Assembly (NCBI GenBank): GCA_003521625.1 | Contig: DPHV01000022.1 | Location: 25,788-89,787, forward strand | Direction: 5' to 3' | Length of the DNA: 64,000 nucleotides | Source of the DNA: Ruminococcus sp. | GTDB lineage: Bacteria; Bacillota; Clostridia; Oscillospirales; Acutalibacteraceae | Part shown: piece after piece, positions 32,747 to 41,098 of the stretch | How positions within the stretch are numbered: position 1 is the stretch's first letter | Layout of the letters: each line of letters starts with the position of its first letter | Made by a program: the position numbers and the translations under genes | Notes under the pieces: model-generated | The model's database searches: none | The model's input: the letters and a program-made list of their open reading frames with translations, nothing else | What the model was told of the DNA's origin: nothing

Positions 32747-33226
32747 TCAGATAATCGACTTTATAAGTCCGCCCTTTTTGATTATGTTCTGAATGAACTC
32801 GGGGAACGGCTCTGCCTGATAGGTTTTGCCCGTCGTTTCGTCTGTGATAACGCCTGTGTCAAAGTTTACCGAAACCGTGTCGCCCGACTTGATTTCCTTT
32901 GCCGCCTCGTCACATTCAAGAATCGGAAGTCCGATGTTGATTGCGTTGCGATAGAAAATTCTTGCAAAGGTTGAGGCGATTACGCACGAAATTCCGCTTG
33001 CCTTAATCGCAATCGGAGCGTGCTCACGTGACGAGCCGCAACCGAAGTTCTTTTCGGCAACCATAATGTCGCCCTCTTTTACATTGTTTACAAAATCCTT
33101 GTCGATGTCCTCCATACAGTGAGCCGCAAGCTCCTTGTGTGAGGCTGTGTTAAGATAGCGAGCAGGGATAATTACGTCTGTATCTACGTTGTCGCCGAAT
33201 TTATGTACAGTACCTTTTGCGTTCAT
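32747..33226 (-). CDS. leuD: 3-isopropylmalate dehydratase small subunit
   Basis: The 159-residue swivel domain has VHKFGDNVDTDVIIPARYLN at residues 5-25 and FGCGSSREHAPIAIKASG near 62-80, the substrate-recognition loop of the aconitase family. With LeuC it isomerises isopropylmalate in leucine synthesis. Start ATG at 33226 has AAGGTAAGGTG upstream; a GTG at 33235 is in frame but lies in the ribosome site. It follows leuC by 19 bases. No other leu gene is in the window. Confidence 0.92.
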   Translation of the reverse strand: MNAKGTVHKFGDNVDTDVIIPARYLNTASHKELAAHCMEDIDKDFVNNVKEGDIMVAEKNFGCGSSREHAPIAIKASGISCVIASTFARIFYRNAINIGLPILECDEAAKEIKSGDTVSVNFDTGVITDETTGKTYQAEPFPEFIQNIIKKGGLIKSII

Positions 33227-33245
33227 ATTTAGCACCTTACCTTTC

Positions 33246-34514
33246 TTAGTTGAGCTTTTCGGGGTCTGTGATGTAGCCCGTTACTGCGCTTGCCGCCGCA
33301 ACGGCTGGGCTTGCAAGGTAAACCTCGCTGTCAACGTGTCCCATTCTGCCTACAAAGTTGCGGTTGGTAGTTGAAATTGCCTTCTCGCCTGCGGCAAGAA
33401 TACCCATATGACCGCCAAGACAAGGTCCGCAGGTGGGAGTTGAAACAACTGCGCCAGCCTCTACAAATATGTCGAAAAGTCCCTCGTGCATAGCCTGAAG
33501 CCAGATTTTCTGAGTTCCCGGGAGAATAATACATCTTACGTTGTCGGCAATCTTTCTGCCCTTGAGAATGTCAGCCGCCGCACGTAAATCGGAAATTCTG
33601 CCGTTTGTGCACGAGCCGATTACACACTGGTCAATCTTAACTTCCTTTTCGCCGATTTCGTCAACCGTTCTTGTGTTTTCGGGAAGGTGAGGGAATGCAA
33701 CAGTCGGCTTAAGCTCGCTCAAATCAATTGTGTATTCCTCGTCGTAAACTGCGTCCTCGTCGGCGGTATATTCAACGGGAGTGCCCTGATACCTGCCGTT
33801 GCAGTATTCACGTGTTACGTCGTCAACAGGGAAAATGCCGTTCTTTGCGCCTGCCTCAATAGCCATATTTGCAATGCAAAGGCGGTCGTCAATGTTGAGG
33901 TACTTAATGCCCTCGCCGACAAATTCCATTGACTTGTAGAGTGCGCCGTCAACGCCGATTTTGCCGATAATGTGGAGAATTACGTCCTTGCCGCTTACAT
34001 AGCCCTGCGGCTTGCCGATAAGATTGAACTTAATAGCGGAGGGAACCTTGAACCAAGCCTTGCCGCTTATCATTCCTGCCGCCATATCTGTTGAGCCTAC
34101 GCCTGTTGAAAATGCGCCGAGTGCGCCGTATGTACAGGTGTGCGAGTCTGCGCCTATGCAAAGACAGCCGGGGCCTACAAGTCCCATTTCGGGGAGAAGT
34201 GCGTGTTCAATGCCCATCTGACCGACGTCCTTGTAATTTTTGATGTCGTACTTGTGAGCAAACTCTCTTGTCTGCTTAACCTGAGTAGCCGCCTTAATGT
34301 CCTTGTTGGGAGTAAAGTGGTCCATAATCATTGCGATTTTTGTGTTGTCAAACACAGCAGTTGCGCCGTTTTCTTCAAATACGTTGATTGCAACGGGAGA
34401 GGTTACGTCGTTGCCGAGCACCATATCCAGCTTTGCTTCAATAAGCTGACCAGCCTTAACCTCGTCAAGTCCTGCGTGAGCGGCGAGGATTTTCTGCGAC
34501 ATAGTCATACCCAT
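33246..34514 (-). CDS. leuC: 3-isopropylmalate dehydratase large subunit
   Basis: The 422-residue protein has aconitase-family motifs: GADSHTCTYGALGAFSTGVGSTDMA near 130-155, VIGSCTNGR near 293 with the first Fe-S Cys, and TPTCGPCLGGHMG near 355-367 with the other two cluster Cys. Length fits the bacterial/archaeal short LeuC that pairs with a separate LeuD. Start ATG at 34514 has AAGGAGTG 6 bases upstream. Its Fe-S cluster could be supplied by the Mrp ATPase nearby. I see no T-box leader upstream. Confidence 0.93.
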   Translation of the reverse strand: MGMTMSQKILAAHAGLDEVKAGQLIEAKLDMVLGNDVTSPVAINVFEENGATAVFDNTKIAMIMDHFTPNKDIKAATQVKQTREFAHKYDIKNYKDVGQMGIEHALLPEMGLVGPGCLCIGADSHTCTYGALGAFSTGVGSTDMAAGMISGKAWFKVPSAIKFNLIGKPQGYVSGKDVILHIIGKIGVDGALYKSMEFVGEGIKYLNIDDRLCIANMAIEAGAKNGIFPVDDVTREYCNGRYQGTPVEYTADEDAVYDEEYTIDLSELKPTVAFPHLPENTRTVDEIGEKEVKIDQCVIGSCTNGRISDLRAAADILKGRKIADNVRCIILPGTQKIWLQAMHEGLFDIFVEAGAVVSTPTCGPCLGGHMGILAAGEKAISTTNRNFVGRMGHVDSEVYLASPAVAAASAVTGYITDPEKLN

Positions 34515-34648
34515 AATTATCACTCCTTAAATCTGTTGATTTACTTTAAATACATTATTACATATAGAATGATAAAAGATTGTAAACTAATTTACAATTT
34601 CGAAATTATAATTTCAATAAACAATTGACACTTAATTGGGAGTATCTA

Positions 34649-34680
34649 ATTCTGCATTACGCATTTCGAATTCCGAATTA
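34649..34680. repeat. AATTCGGAATGCG-type repeat (reverse)
   Basis: TTCTGCATTACGCATTTCG, then AATTCCGAATTA, just after the MATE gene stop. Confidence 0.6.
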
Positions 34681-34688
34681 AAAATATA

Positions 34689-36062
34689 TCACTCTGTGCT
34701 GACAACGCTCTTTCCTCTCCAGCTTCCCTTAATCCATCTGATAAATACGACAATTCCTCTGAAAATCTCGTCAGCCGCCATACCTATCCACACGCCTGCA
34801 AGTCCCATTCCGAGGACAACGCCGAGAACGAACGCAATCAGCACGCTCAGTCCCCACATTGAGAATATTGCAATCATCGTCGGGAATTTTACATCTCCTG
34901 CCGCTTTCATACTGTTTATAATAACGATATTTGTCGTGCGTCCGAACTCCAGAAAAACTGCAATGAGCATAACCGTCGCACCCAGCTCTGCAACCTTCGG
35001 GTCGCCTGAAAAAATTGAAAACGTAAACGGAGCGGCAAGCCAATTCAGAACAGCTATTGAAATTGAAACAAGCAGTCCGAAACGAAGCGTTTTGAGCACC
35101 TTTTTGTATGCAAAGTCGTAATCTCCTGCGCCAACGCTGTGACCTACAATAATCTGCGTAGCAATTGCGGCTGAAAAAGCAATCATATAAGTCAACATTG
35201 AAAGCATTGTTGCATATATTTTAGTATTTATGGCAACAATACCCATGGTGTTTACAAAGGCGGTAATAACAAGCTGTGAAAAGTTGTAGGAAATATTCTC
35301 GCCTGCGGTGGGAATACCGAGCCGTAAAAGCTGTTTCAGAATACTATGAGGAAACGGTTTAAGATATTTTATTCCCATTCTGCCCTTGATAACTCTGTAA
35401 AAGTAAATAACTGCGGCGACAACGGCAAGAATTCTGCTTATTGAGGTTGAAATTGCAACTCCCGACGCACCAAATCCCAGAGTCTGCAACGGTCCGTAGA
35501 GGAACAGGAAGTTGCCTATAATATTGGTGATGTTCATACCAAAGGAAATTACCATTCCGAAAACAGTCTTGCCGTGACTGCTGAAAATCTGACTGAACGC
35601 ATTGATAAGCGCCTGTGTAAATATTGTACCGCCGACTATTTTCATATACATATCGGCGTCATTCATCATCTCGTCGGGTACCTGCATAACAGAAAGCAGA
35701 GGATTGCTGAACAGGAACACCACAAGGCTGATTATTCCGCTCAAAACAAGGTTAAAGCTCAGCGCAACGGTGTAAATGCGGTTCATTTCCTCTTTTTTGC
35801 CTGCGCCGAGGTACTGGCTTACCATAATTCCCGTTGCACTCGAAATTACGGTGAACGCAAGCGCAAGAAAACCGATTATCGAGTTAGCATTGCCGATAGC
35901 GCCGACGGCAGTTTCGCTGTAGTTTGACAGCATAATGGTGTCTACATAGCCGAGTGCAACGCCGAGAAGCGACTGAAAGAATATCGGCCACGCAAGGCTT
36001 AATACGCTTCGCTGAACAACAGGGAGCTTTTTATCATTTTTCATTTTGGAAAGTACCGACAT
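34689..36062 (-). CDS. MATE family efflux transporter
   Basis: The 457-residue protein has twelve spans in two six-helix halves, the standard size for MATE (MatE) exporters, which extrude organic cations or drugs using Na+ or H+. Family features include SLAWPIFFQSLLGVALGYVDTIMLS at residues 22-46, AIGNANSIIGF near 55, VAIVSTSISRI-like sequence in the first half and MLIAVFLEFGRTTNIVIINSMKAAGD near 363-388. Start ATG with CGGAGG upstream. The substrate cannot be read from sequence. Confidence 0.9.
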   Translation of the reverse strand: MSVLSKMKNDKKLPVVQRSVLSLAWPIFFQSLLGVALGYVDTIMLSNYSETAVGAIGNANSIIGFLALAFTVISSATGIMVSQYLGAGKKEEMNRIYTVALSFNLVLSGIISLVVFLFSNPLLSVMQVPDEMMNDADMYMKIVGGTIFTQALINAFSQIFSSHGKTVFGMVISFGMNITNIIGNFLFLYGPLQTLGFGASGVAISTSISRILAVVAAVIYFYRVIKGRMGIKYLKPFPHSILKQLLRLGIPTAGENISYNFSQLVITAFVNTMGIVAINTKIYATMLSMLTYMIAFSAAIATQIIVGHSVGAGDYDFAYKKVLKTLRFGLLVSISIAVLNWLAAPFTFSIFSGDPKVAELGATVMLIAVFLEFGRTTNIVIINSMKAAGDVKFPTMIAIFSMWGLSVLIAFVLGVVLGMGLAGVWIGMAADEIFRGIVVFIRWIKGSWRGKSVVSTE

Positions 36063-36197
36063 AATTTTTCCTCCGGAAAATAATTTACAAATAATAATTG
36101 TTAATTGTACATTGATAATTGTTAATTAAATTTATCTGTTGACCTGACCTGTTTTGCGCTGTATAATGTGAAATATAATACTGAAAGGAAATTGTTT

Positions 36198-36791
36198 ATG
36201 AATATATGTGTATTTGGTTCGTCAAGCGACCTTATTGACAAAGAATATCTTGATTCTGCCGAAAAGCTCGGTTCAGAGCTTGCAAAAAAAGGGCACGGCG
36301 TTGTGTTCGGTGCCGGAAAATTCGGCGTTATGGGAGCAACCGCACGAGGTGTTTCAGCCGAAAACGGCACGCTTATCGGCGTAAGCCCGAAGTTCTTTAC
36401 CGAAATGGACGTACTTTTTGACAGCTGTACCGAGCTGATTCTCACCGAAACAATGCGTGAACGCAAGGGCATTATGGAGGACAGATCCGACGCCTTTATC
36501 ATCTGCGCAGGCGGAATGGGCACCTTTGAGGAGTTTTTCGAGGTTCTCACCCTCAAACAGCTCCGCCGTCACGAAAAGCCTATTATAATATATAATGTAA
36601 AAGGCTACTACAATCATATGATTGCGATGATGGACAACGCAGTTAAGAATAAGTTTATGACAGACGACTGCAAACGCCTTTATTCCGTAGCCGACACGCA
36701 GGAAGAAGTTTTTGAACAGCTTGAAAACTACGTTCCCTTTTCATATAATAAGTATAATTATATTTATGAGGGGGATAAGAGCAATGGCTGA
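36198..36791 (+). CDS. LOG family protein (TIGR00730-like)
   Basis: The 197-residue Rossmann-fold protein starts NICVFGSSS. VVFGAGKFGVMGATARG near residues 35-50 and CAGGMGTFEEFFEVLT near 96-112 correspond to the GGGxxGLMG and PGGxGTxxE motifs of LOG phosphoribohydrolases. Pro is replaced by Ala in the second, but the Glu is kept. The family releases bases from nucleoside monophosphates. ATG at 36198 has AAAGGA upstream; an in-frame ATG at 36168 is rejected. Its end overlaps the next small gene by eight bases. Confidence 0.85.
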   Translation: MNICVFGSSSDLIDKEYLDSAEKLGSELAKKGHGVVFGAGKFGVMGATARGVSAENGTLIGVSPKFFTEMDVLFDSCTELILTETMRERKGIMEDRSDAFIICAGGMGTFEEFFEVLTLKQLRRHEKPIIIYNVKGYYNHMIAMMDNAVKNKFMTDDCKRLYSVADTQEEVFEQLENYVPFSYNKYNYIYEGDKSNG

Positions 36792-36957
36792 CCGCTGTGA
36801 AATGTGCGCTCACTATGTTGTTGATGAGGAGTTCGGCGACTATTGCAGTATCGACCTCGACGAGGACGAAATGGAGCGTTTTCTTACCCAAAGCGTCACT
36901 CAATGCCACTATTTTCAGCTCTACGACGAATATAAAATAGTAAACAAGCAGATTTAA
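36784..36957 (+). CDS. Small Cys-containing protein (DUF6472-like)
   Basis: The 57-residue protein begins MADRCEMCAHYVVDEEFGDYC and has four Cys (C-x2-C, C, C), a possible zinc or Fe-S site, in a strongly acidic chain. It overlaps the LOG gene end, so it is translationally coupled. This matches a small family in Clostridia that I recall as DUF6472. The function is unknown. A clean terminator follows. Confidence 0.75.
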   Translation: MADRCEMCAHYVVDEEFGDYCSIDLDEDEMERFLTQSVTQCHYFQLYDEYKIVNKQI

Positions 36958-36978
36958 TATTGTATAATTTTATTCAAA

Positions 36979-37008
36979 CGGCACGATTTTCGTGCCTTTT
37001 TTGTTTTT
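36979..37008 (+). terminator. Rho-independent terminator
   Basis: The stem GGCACG/CGTGCC with an ATTTT loop is followed by TTTTTTG. It ends the LOG/DUF6472 operon and insulates the surface locus. Confidence 0.85.
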
Positions 37009-37352
37009 ATAGAAGATATAATTCGAAAAGTTACATTGCAAAAACATCATTTTATTACTATTATATCTATCATTTGCCTACATTCAAGGGGAAAATTTAA
37101 TAATATATAGCAGTATTTATTCTTTTTGTGTAAAAAAGAGCTATTTCTGAACAGTAACAATACTTTTTACATTTCTGTAATATATTTAATTATTATGCAC
37201 AAATCAAATCCTCAAAGCTTGTGTAAACATACAAAAATATAAAAACACAGTATAAAATCATTGATTTTCCGACAAATGTGGTATAAAATTGTTTTATCAA
37301 ATAGTGAAATTATGGTTGTAATTATGCCAAATTTTATTCGGGAGTGTTCACA
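37009..37352 (+). promoter_or_regulatory. AT-rich leader region of the surface-fibre locus
   Basis: This gap of about 340 bases has no gene. It is strongly AT-rich with no REP-like repeats. An extended -10 (TGG followed by TATAAA at 37282-37287) lies 65 bases before the first surface gene; a TTGATT sits at a short 15-base spacing. A long regulated leader would suit a phase- or condition-controlled surface locus, but I see no specific operator. Confidence 0.35.
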
Positions 37353-38165
37353 ATGGGCTTTTTCAACAAGATAGTTGATAATATGGTCAGCGAAAAAGTG
37401 CCTCGTAAAAGGCGCAAAAGGCTGATAGTGTTTATAGCCCTCATTACTCTGCTTTCAATGACTACAGCAACGGTTGCCTGGTTTACGGTAAATACCTTTG
37501 CAGGCGTTGATAATCTTGATATTAAAATCAGTATGAGCGCACAGCTAAAGGTAGGAATGGAAAATTACGGTACCGACCTTGCTAAATATACAAAGGTAAT
37601 CACCAATGAAATGGTAGACAGCTATCTTCAGAAGCATAACACAAGCCTTGAAGATACTGTTCTCGATCCTGTAACAACTTCTGACGGTGTTAAGTTTACT
37701 AATCAGAGAGGTACGGTAAAAGAGGCAAATAAACGCTCCTACCTCGAATTTGAGTGTTACTTTATCGCTACCGAGGATATGTGGGTGCACCTTACAACCG
37801 AAAGCACCAAGCAGGGCGAAGATGACGGCACAAAGGTTACAACAACCTCTACGGGTGCAAAGGCTGACGTAGTAAATTGCGCACGAGTTGATTTTTCAAC
37901 CGACAAAAACGGTACTGCAATTTATGAGCCGAACCGTGGAACTCCTGTCAGCGGACAGACTACATTCGACCTTCCTTCAGGCACAATGCAGTACAGCAAC
38001 AGCACAAGGCTTTTCCATCTTGACCAGCTTACTCCCACAAAGGCAACAATCCGAATTTGGATTGACGGCGAAGACCCGCAGTGTGACGACGACGTTCAGG
38101 AAGCACAGCTCGGTGTTCAGCTCGGCTTTGTAGGCTGTGACGAAAACAACGTTCCCATTTCTTAA
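37353..38165 (+). CDS. SipW-dependent-type surface subunit 1
   Basis: The 270-residue protein has a basic N-terminus (VPRKRRKRL) and one hydrophobic segment at about residues 25-43, ending ATVAWFT, the typical end of SipW-dependent signal sequences. The exported part looks beta-rich and ends with a motif near 243-255, RIWIDGEDPQCDDD, shared in form with five other proteins of the locus. ATG at 37353 has GGGAGTG upstream; GTG at 37344 is rejected because it overlaps the ribosome site. First gene of the locus. It may be a minor or base subunit. Confidence 0.75.
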   Translation: MGFFNKIVDNMVSEKVPRKRRKRLIVFIALITLLSMTTATVAWFTVNTFAGVDNLDIKISMSAQLKVGMENYGTDLAKYTKVITNEMVDSYLQKHNTSLEDTVLDPVTTSDGVKFTNQRGTVKEANKRSYLEFECYFIATEDMWVHLTTESTKQGEDDGTKVTTTSTGAKADVVNCARVDFSTDKNGTAIYEPNRGTPVSGQTTFDLPSGTMQYSNSTRLFHLDQLTPTKATIRIWIDGEDPQCDDDVQEAQLGVQLGFVGCDENNVPIS

Positions 38166-38272
38166 TCCATATCACTGATAATTACTTAACTTTTGATTAT
38201 TAATTTTATGGGATGGCATTCTTGACGTCCCGTTATACATTAAAGAAAAAATAAACCGACGGAGTGATTAAT

Positions 38273-39079
38273 TTGTTCGGAAAAAAGAAACCAAAAATTG
38301 AACAGCCCATTACTCCGGAGGAGTTGAGCCGTCTTAATGATAAAAAAATGGCAGATGCCGAAATTGAGCATTTCCATGTTAAAAACGACTCAATTGACAT
38401 TGTCAAGTACAAAAAGCGCAGAAAGCTTTTAAGTGTAATCCTTACGGTATGCTTGATTATTCTGCTGATTTTGTTCCTTGTTTCAATGCTCGTGACACAG
38501 TGGGGCGACCTTATCATAAGCGTTGATTCTCCTGCTGTTAAAAAGGGTATTGTTTTAAGCGAGGATCCCGAGTTCAAAACGCAGAGTGCTTCACTTTCCG
38601 CTAAACAGGCTGACGATGTAACAAACATTACATATTCGTGGCTTCCCGTTGACCTTGATACAAGCAAAAACGGCGAGCATAACGGCGACAACTACGTTGC
38701 ATATACCTTCTACTGCAAGAACAACGGACAAGCTGCTCTCGACTATGACGCAGTGCTTGAAATTACAGGTGTTGCAAAGTCAGCAGATGAAGCCGCAAGA
38801 GTTATGGTTTATAAAAACGGCGAGCCGACTATTTACGGTAAGGGAAAGTACGATGACCGCAACACAGCCGAAACCGATTGCACAAAGTTCAATACCGACA
38901 CCGAGGTAATGACAACCGCAACCGAGGACTTCAAGGTCGGCGATATTGATAAATACACAATCGTTATCTGGATTGAGGGCAACGACCCCGAGTGTATCGA
39001 CGATATCCGCAACGGACACATCAGAATGAGAATGTTGTTCAGCGTGCGTGACGACGAAACAACAGCACCCGCAAATTAA
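38273..39079 (+). CDS. Surface subunit 2, membrane-anchored, with long cytoplasmic head
   Basis: The 268-residue protein differs from its neighbours. About 50 charged residues precede the single span at about 53-76, and no A-W-F-T motif follows, so it may stay anchored rather than be cleaved. The outer domain carries VIWIEGNDPECIDDIRNG near 230-247, the shared C-terminal motif. An anchor or initiator for a fibre is a reasonable guess. Start is taken as TTG at 38273, six bases after GGAGTG; GTG at 38264 is the alternative. Confidence 0.7.
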   Translation: MFGKKKPKIEQPITPEELSRLNDKKMADAEIEHFHVKNDSIDIVKYKKRRKLLSVILTVCLIILLILFLVSMLVTQWGDLIISVDSPAVKKGIVLSEDPEFKTQSASLSAKQADDVTNITYSWLPVDLDTSKNGEHNGDNYVAYTFYCKNNGQAALDYDAVLEITGVAKSADEAARVMVYKNGEPTIYGKGKYDDRNTAETDCTKFNTDTEVMTTATEDFKVGDIDKYTIVIWIEGNDPECIDDIRNGHIRMRMLFSVRDDETTAPAN

Positions 39080-39089
39080 TCAGGTATTA

Positions 39090-39148
39090 AGCGTAATCAT
39101 AAAGTTACGCTGAATATAAAGCAAAATATCCCTATGGTGTTTTAGGGA
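39090..39148 (+). promoter_or_regulatory. Two hairpins in the leader of the main subunit gene
   Basis: AGCGTAA/TTACGCT (39090-39111) and TCCCTA/TAGGGA (39129-39148). Neither has a T run, so they look like mRNA processing or stabilising structures rather than terminators. The strong AGGAGG ribosome site follows at 39165. Confidence 0.45.
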
Positions 39149-39179
39149 CAAAAAATTATTTTTTAGGAGGAATTTCTCA

Positions 39180-40022
39180 ATGAAAACATCATCAAGAAAG
39201 AGATTATTAGTCTCTTCAGTAGCAATGCTCCTCGTAGCAATGCTCGCACTCGGAACCGCAACTTATGCATGGTTCACTAACACAACATCTGCAACCGCAG
39301 AAAAAGCAAATGTAACTGTTGCAGCTCCGTCAGGTCTTATCATCGGCGCTGTTGCAAAGGGTGGTTCAGCTCCTGCAGTTTCAACAATGAAATCAGTTAT
39401 TGATATCTCAAGTCTTGCTGCTAAGACAGTTACTCCTGTATCAGGTAATGCTCAATCAACAGGTATCGACTTCTATGAAGCATTCGTAGATACAGAAAAG
39501 AATGTAAGCAAGATTGCTGCAGGCACAAACTATATTGCTGTTGATATTTACGGTGCACTTTCAGCTGCATCTGATACTCCTATTGCTGTTAATTTGACAA
39601 ACATTACATTAGCTGACACTTCTGCTGCAACAGCAGCAGGTGAAGTAGTTAGAGGTGCTTTTTATAATAATACAGGTAACTCACAGTTAGCATATATGCA
39701 CTTTGGTGGCGGTTCAGATGCAAGAGCTGTAAATCCTCTTAAGAAAACTGCAGCTTCTTTAACAGGCGTTAAAACTGATGATAATTTTGTTGTTCCGGTA
39801 ACTCAGACTGCATATGTTGAATCTACTGCAATTTCAGCATCTGCTTCATTTGGTTCCACAGCTAAGTCAACCGGTGCTAAAGTAACAAGTACAGCTGCAA
39901 CAAAGCTTGGTACTCTCTATCTTTGGGTAGAAGGTCAGGATCAAAATTGTAACGATGCAAATAAGGAATCTGTGCTTGACTCAACAGGTAACATCAGCAT
40001 TACATTTGACCTTGCTTCATAA
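39180..40022 (+). CDS. Probable major fibre subunit (TasA-like, SipW-dependent signal)
   Basis: The 280-residue protein has a signal sequence with basic start MKTSSRKR, a hydrophobic core at residues 9-26 and TATYAWFTNTTSATA, the classic SipW-cleavage region. The mature part is rich in Ala, Ser, Thr and Val and low in charge and aromatics, like an abundant structural protein. LYLWVEGQDQNCND near 242-255 is the shared end motif. It has the strongest ribosome site of the locus (TTAGGAGG) and uses GCT, GTT and ACA codons more than its neighbours, both signs of high expression. The signal peptidase gene follows directly. Confidence 0.8.
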   Translation: MKTSSRKRLLVSSVAMLLVAMLALGTATYAWFTNTTSATAEKANVTVAAPSGLIIGAVAKGGSAPAVSTMKSVIDISSLAAKTVTPVSGNAQSTGIDFYEAFVDTEKNVSKIAAGTNYIAVDIYGALSAASDTPIAVNLTNITLADTSAATAAGEVVRGAFYNNTGNSQLAYMHFGGGSDARAVNPLKKTAASLTGVKTDDNFVVPVTQTAYVESTAISASASFGSTAKSTGAKVTSTAATKLGTLYLWVEGQDQNCNDANKESVLDSTGNISITFDLAS

Positions 40023-40078
40023 TAATATCGGTCAATTAATTTTAGTTTACTCATACCCAGCGATTGGAGACCCCTGCA

Positions 40079-40816
40079 ATGAATAAAATTCTTAAAAAGA
40101 TAGTTAATATATTTGTCGACATACTTGTCGTATTAATTCTGATAGTATCAATACTTGTTGTTATGCTGTCATTAACTTCTAAATCATCAGGGGTTCCCAA
40201 CATTTTCGGTATTGCACCCTTAAGCGTTCAGACTCAATCAATGGAAGATACAATTAATCCCGGCGACCTGATATTTTGTACTCTGACTGAAATCGATGAT
40301 GAATTTCAGAAAGATGACGTTGTAACCTTTCCCATTGAAATTAACGGAGAGCAGGTTTTAAACACTCACCGTATTGTCGAGGTAGTAGCAGATAATAATA
40401 TTACATACTACAAAACGCAGGGTGACAACAAAGAAACAAATCCCGAGCCGGATACGGATTTACAAACCTCGTCCACAATCGTGGCTAAATATACAGGCAC
40501 AAAAATCCCCGGCTTGGGTAACGTATTAAGCTTTATCAGAACACAGCTTGGATTTTTCCTTTGCATACTGCTTCCTATGATTCTTTTCTTTATCTATGAG
40601 GCTGTAAGAGTTGTTATGAACCTTTTAGCTTATAATAAGGAAAAGGCATTTGAAGAGGCGCAGTCAGCTGTCAATAATTCCGAGCTTACGGAAGAACAGA
40701 AGAAACAGGCAATTGAAGAATATCTTGCCTCTCTCGGACAGCAAAGCAACAATGCAGGAAATGAGCCTGACGTACAAACACCTGCCGACGGCAACATTTC
40801 TGATATTGAAAATTAA
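40079..40816 (+). CDS. sipW: SipW-like signal peptidase I (ER type, Ser/His)
   Basis: The 245-residue protein has a membrane span at about residues 8-32, the catalytic Ser54 in VQTQSMEDTINPGDLIF, and a His (H97) in LNTHRIVEV in place of the usual Lys. This is the SipW/ER-type signal peptidase pattern. A second membrane region lies near 155-190 and a charged tail follows. In Bacillus subtilis SipW processes TasA and TapA; here the clients would be the A-W-F-T proteins of this locus. ATG at 40079 has TTGGAGA upstream; a TTG at 40064 is rejected. Confidence 0.88.
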   Translation: MNKILKKIVNIFVDILVVLILIVSILVVMLSLTSKSSGVPNIFGIAPLSVQTQSMEDTINPGDLIFCTLTEIDDEFQKDDVVTFPIEINGEQVLNTHRIVEVVADNNITYYKTQGDNKETNPEPDTDLQTSSTIVAKYTGTKIPGLGNVLSFIRTQLGFFLCILLPMILFFIYEAVRVVMNLLAYNKEKAFEEAQSAVNNSELTEEQKKQAIEEYLASLGQQSNNAGNEPDVQTPADGNISDIEN

Positions 40817-40932
40817 GGTTTAGTTTTCTGTGTCAGATAATTCATATGCTGATTTTGATAAAGTTCATTAAAAAACGCAATTTGCTATTTAATAATTGTT
40901 AATTGTTAATTGTTAATTGAAAATTTATTTGT

Positions 40933-41058
40933 CCCTATGCACATAGGTGCATCTTTAGTAACGAAAGTATTTCTTTTCCGCCAATGTGCGGAAAAGAAAT
41001 ATGAAGTTACATCCATACGTTACAATATTTATTGTAGCGAGCGACGCCCTCGTCGCTC
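40933..41058 (+). repeat. Nested hairpins and a REP unit between sipW and the AAA+ gene
   Basis: CCTATG/CATAGG (40934-40947); a perfect 14-bp stem from 40968 to 41001 (arms TATTTCTTTTCCGC and GCGGAAAAGAAATA) enclosed by GTAAC/GTTAC (40958-41010); then a GTAG-CGAGCGACG REP hairpin (41034-41058). No gene is present from 40817 to 41098. A short direct repeat of AATTGTT units lies at 40896-40920. Confidence 0.6.
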
Positions 41059-41098
41059 ATAAAAAATGAGGTAGATTTTTTTAAGGAGACGAAGTACC

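Noticed and set aside
34515..34640. Leucine-responsive leader (T-box or attenuator) upstream of leuC
   Set aside because: The leader is short and AT-rich with no specifier hairpin, no leucine codon run and no terminator.
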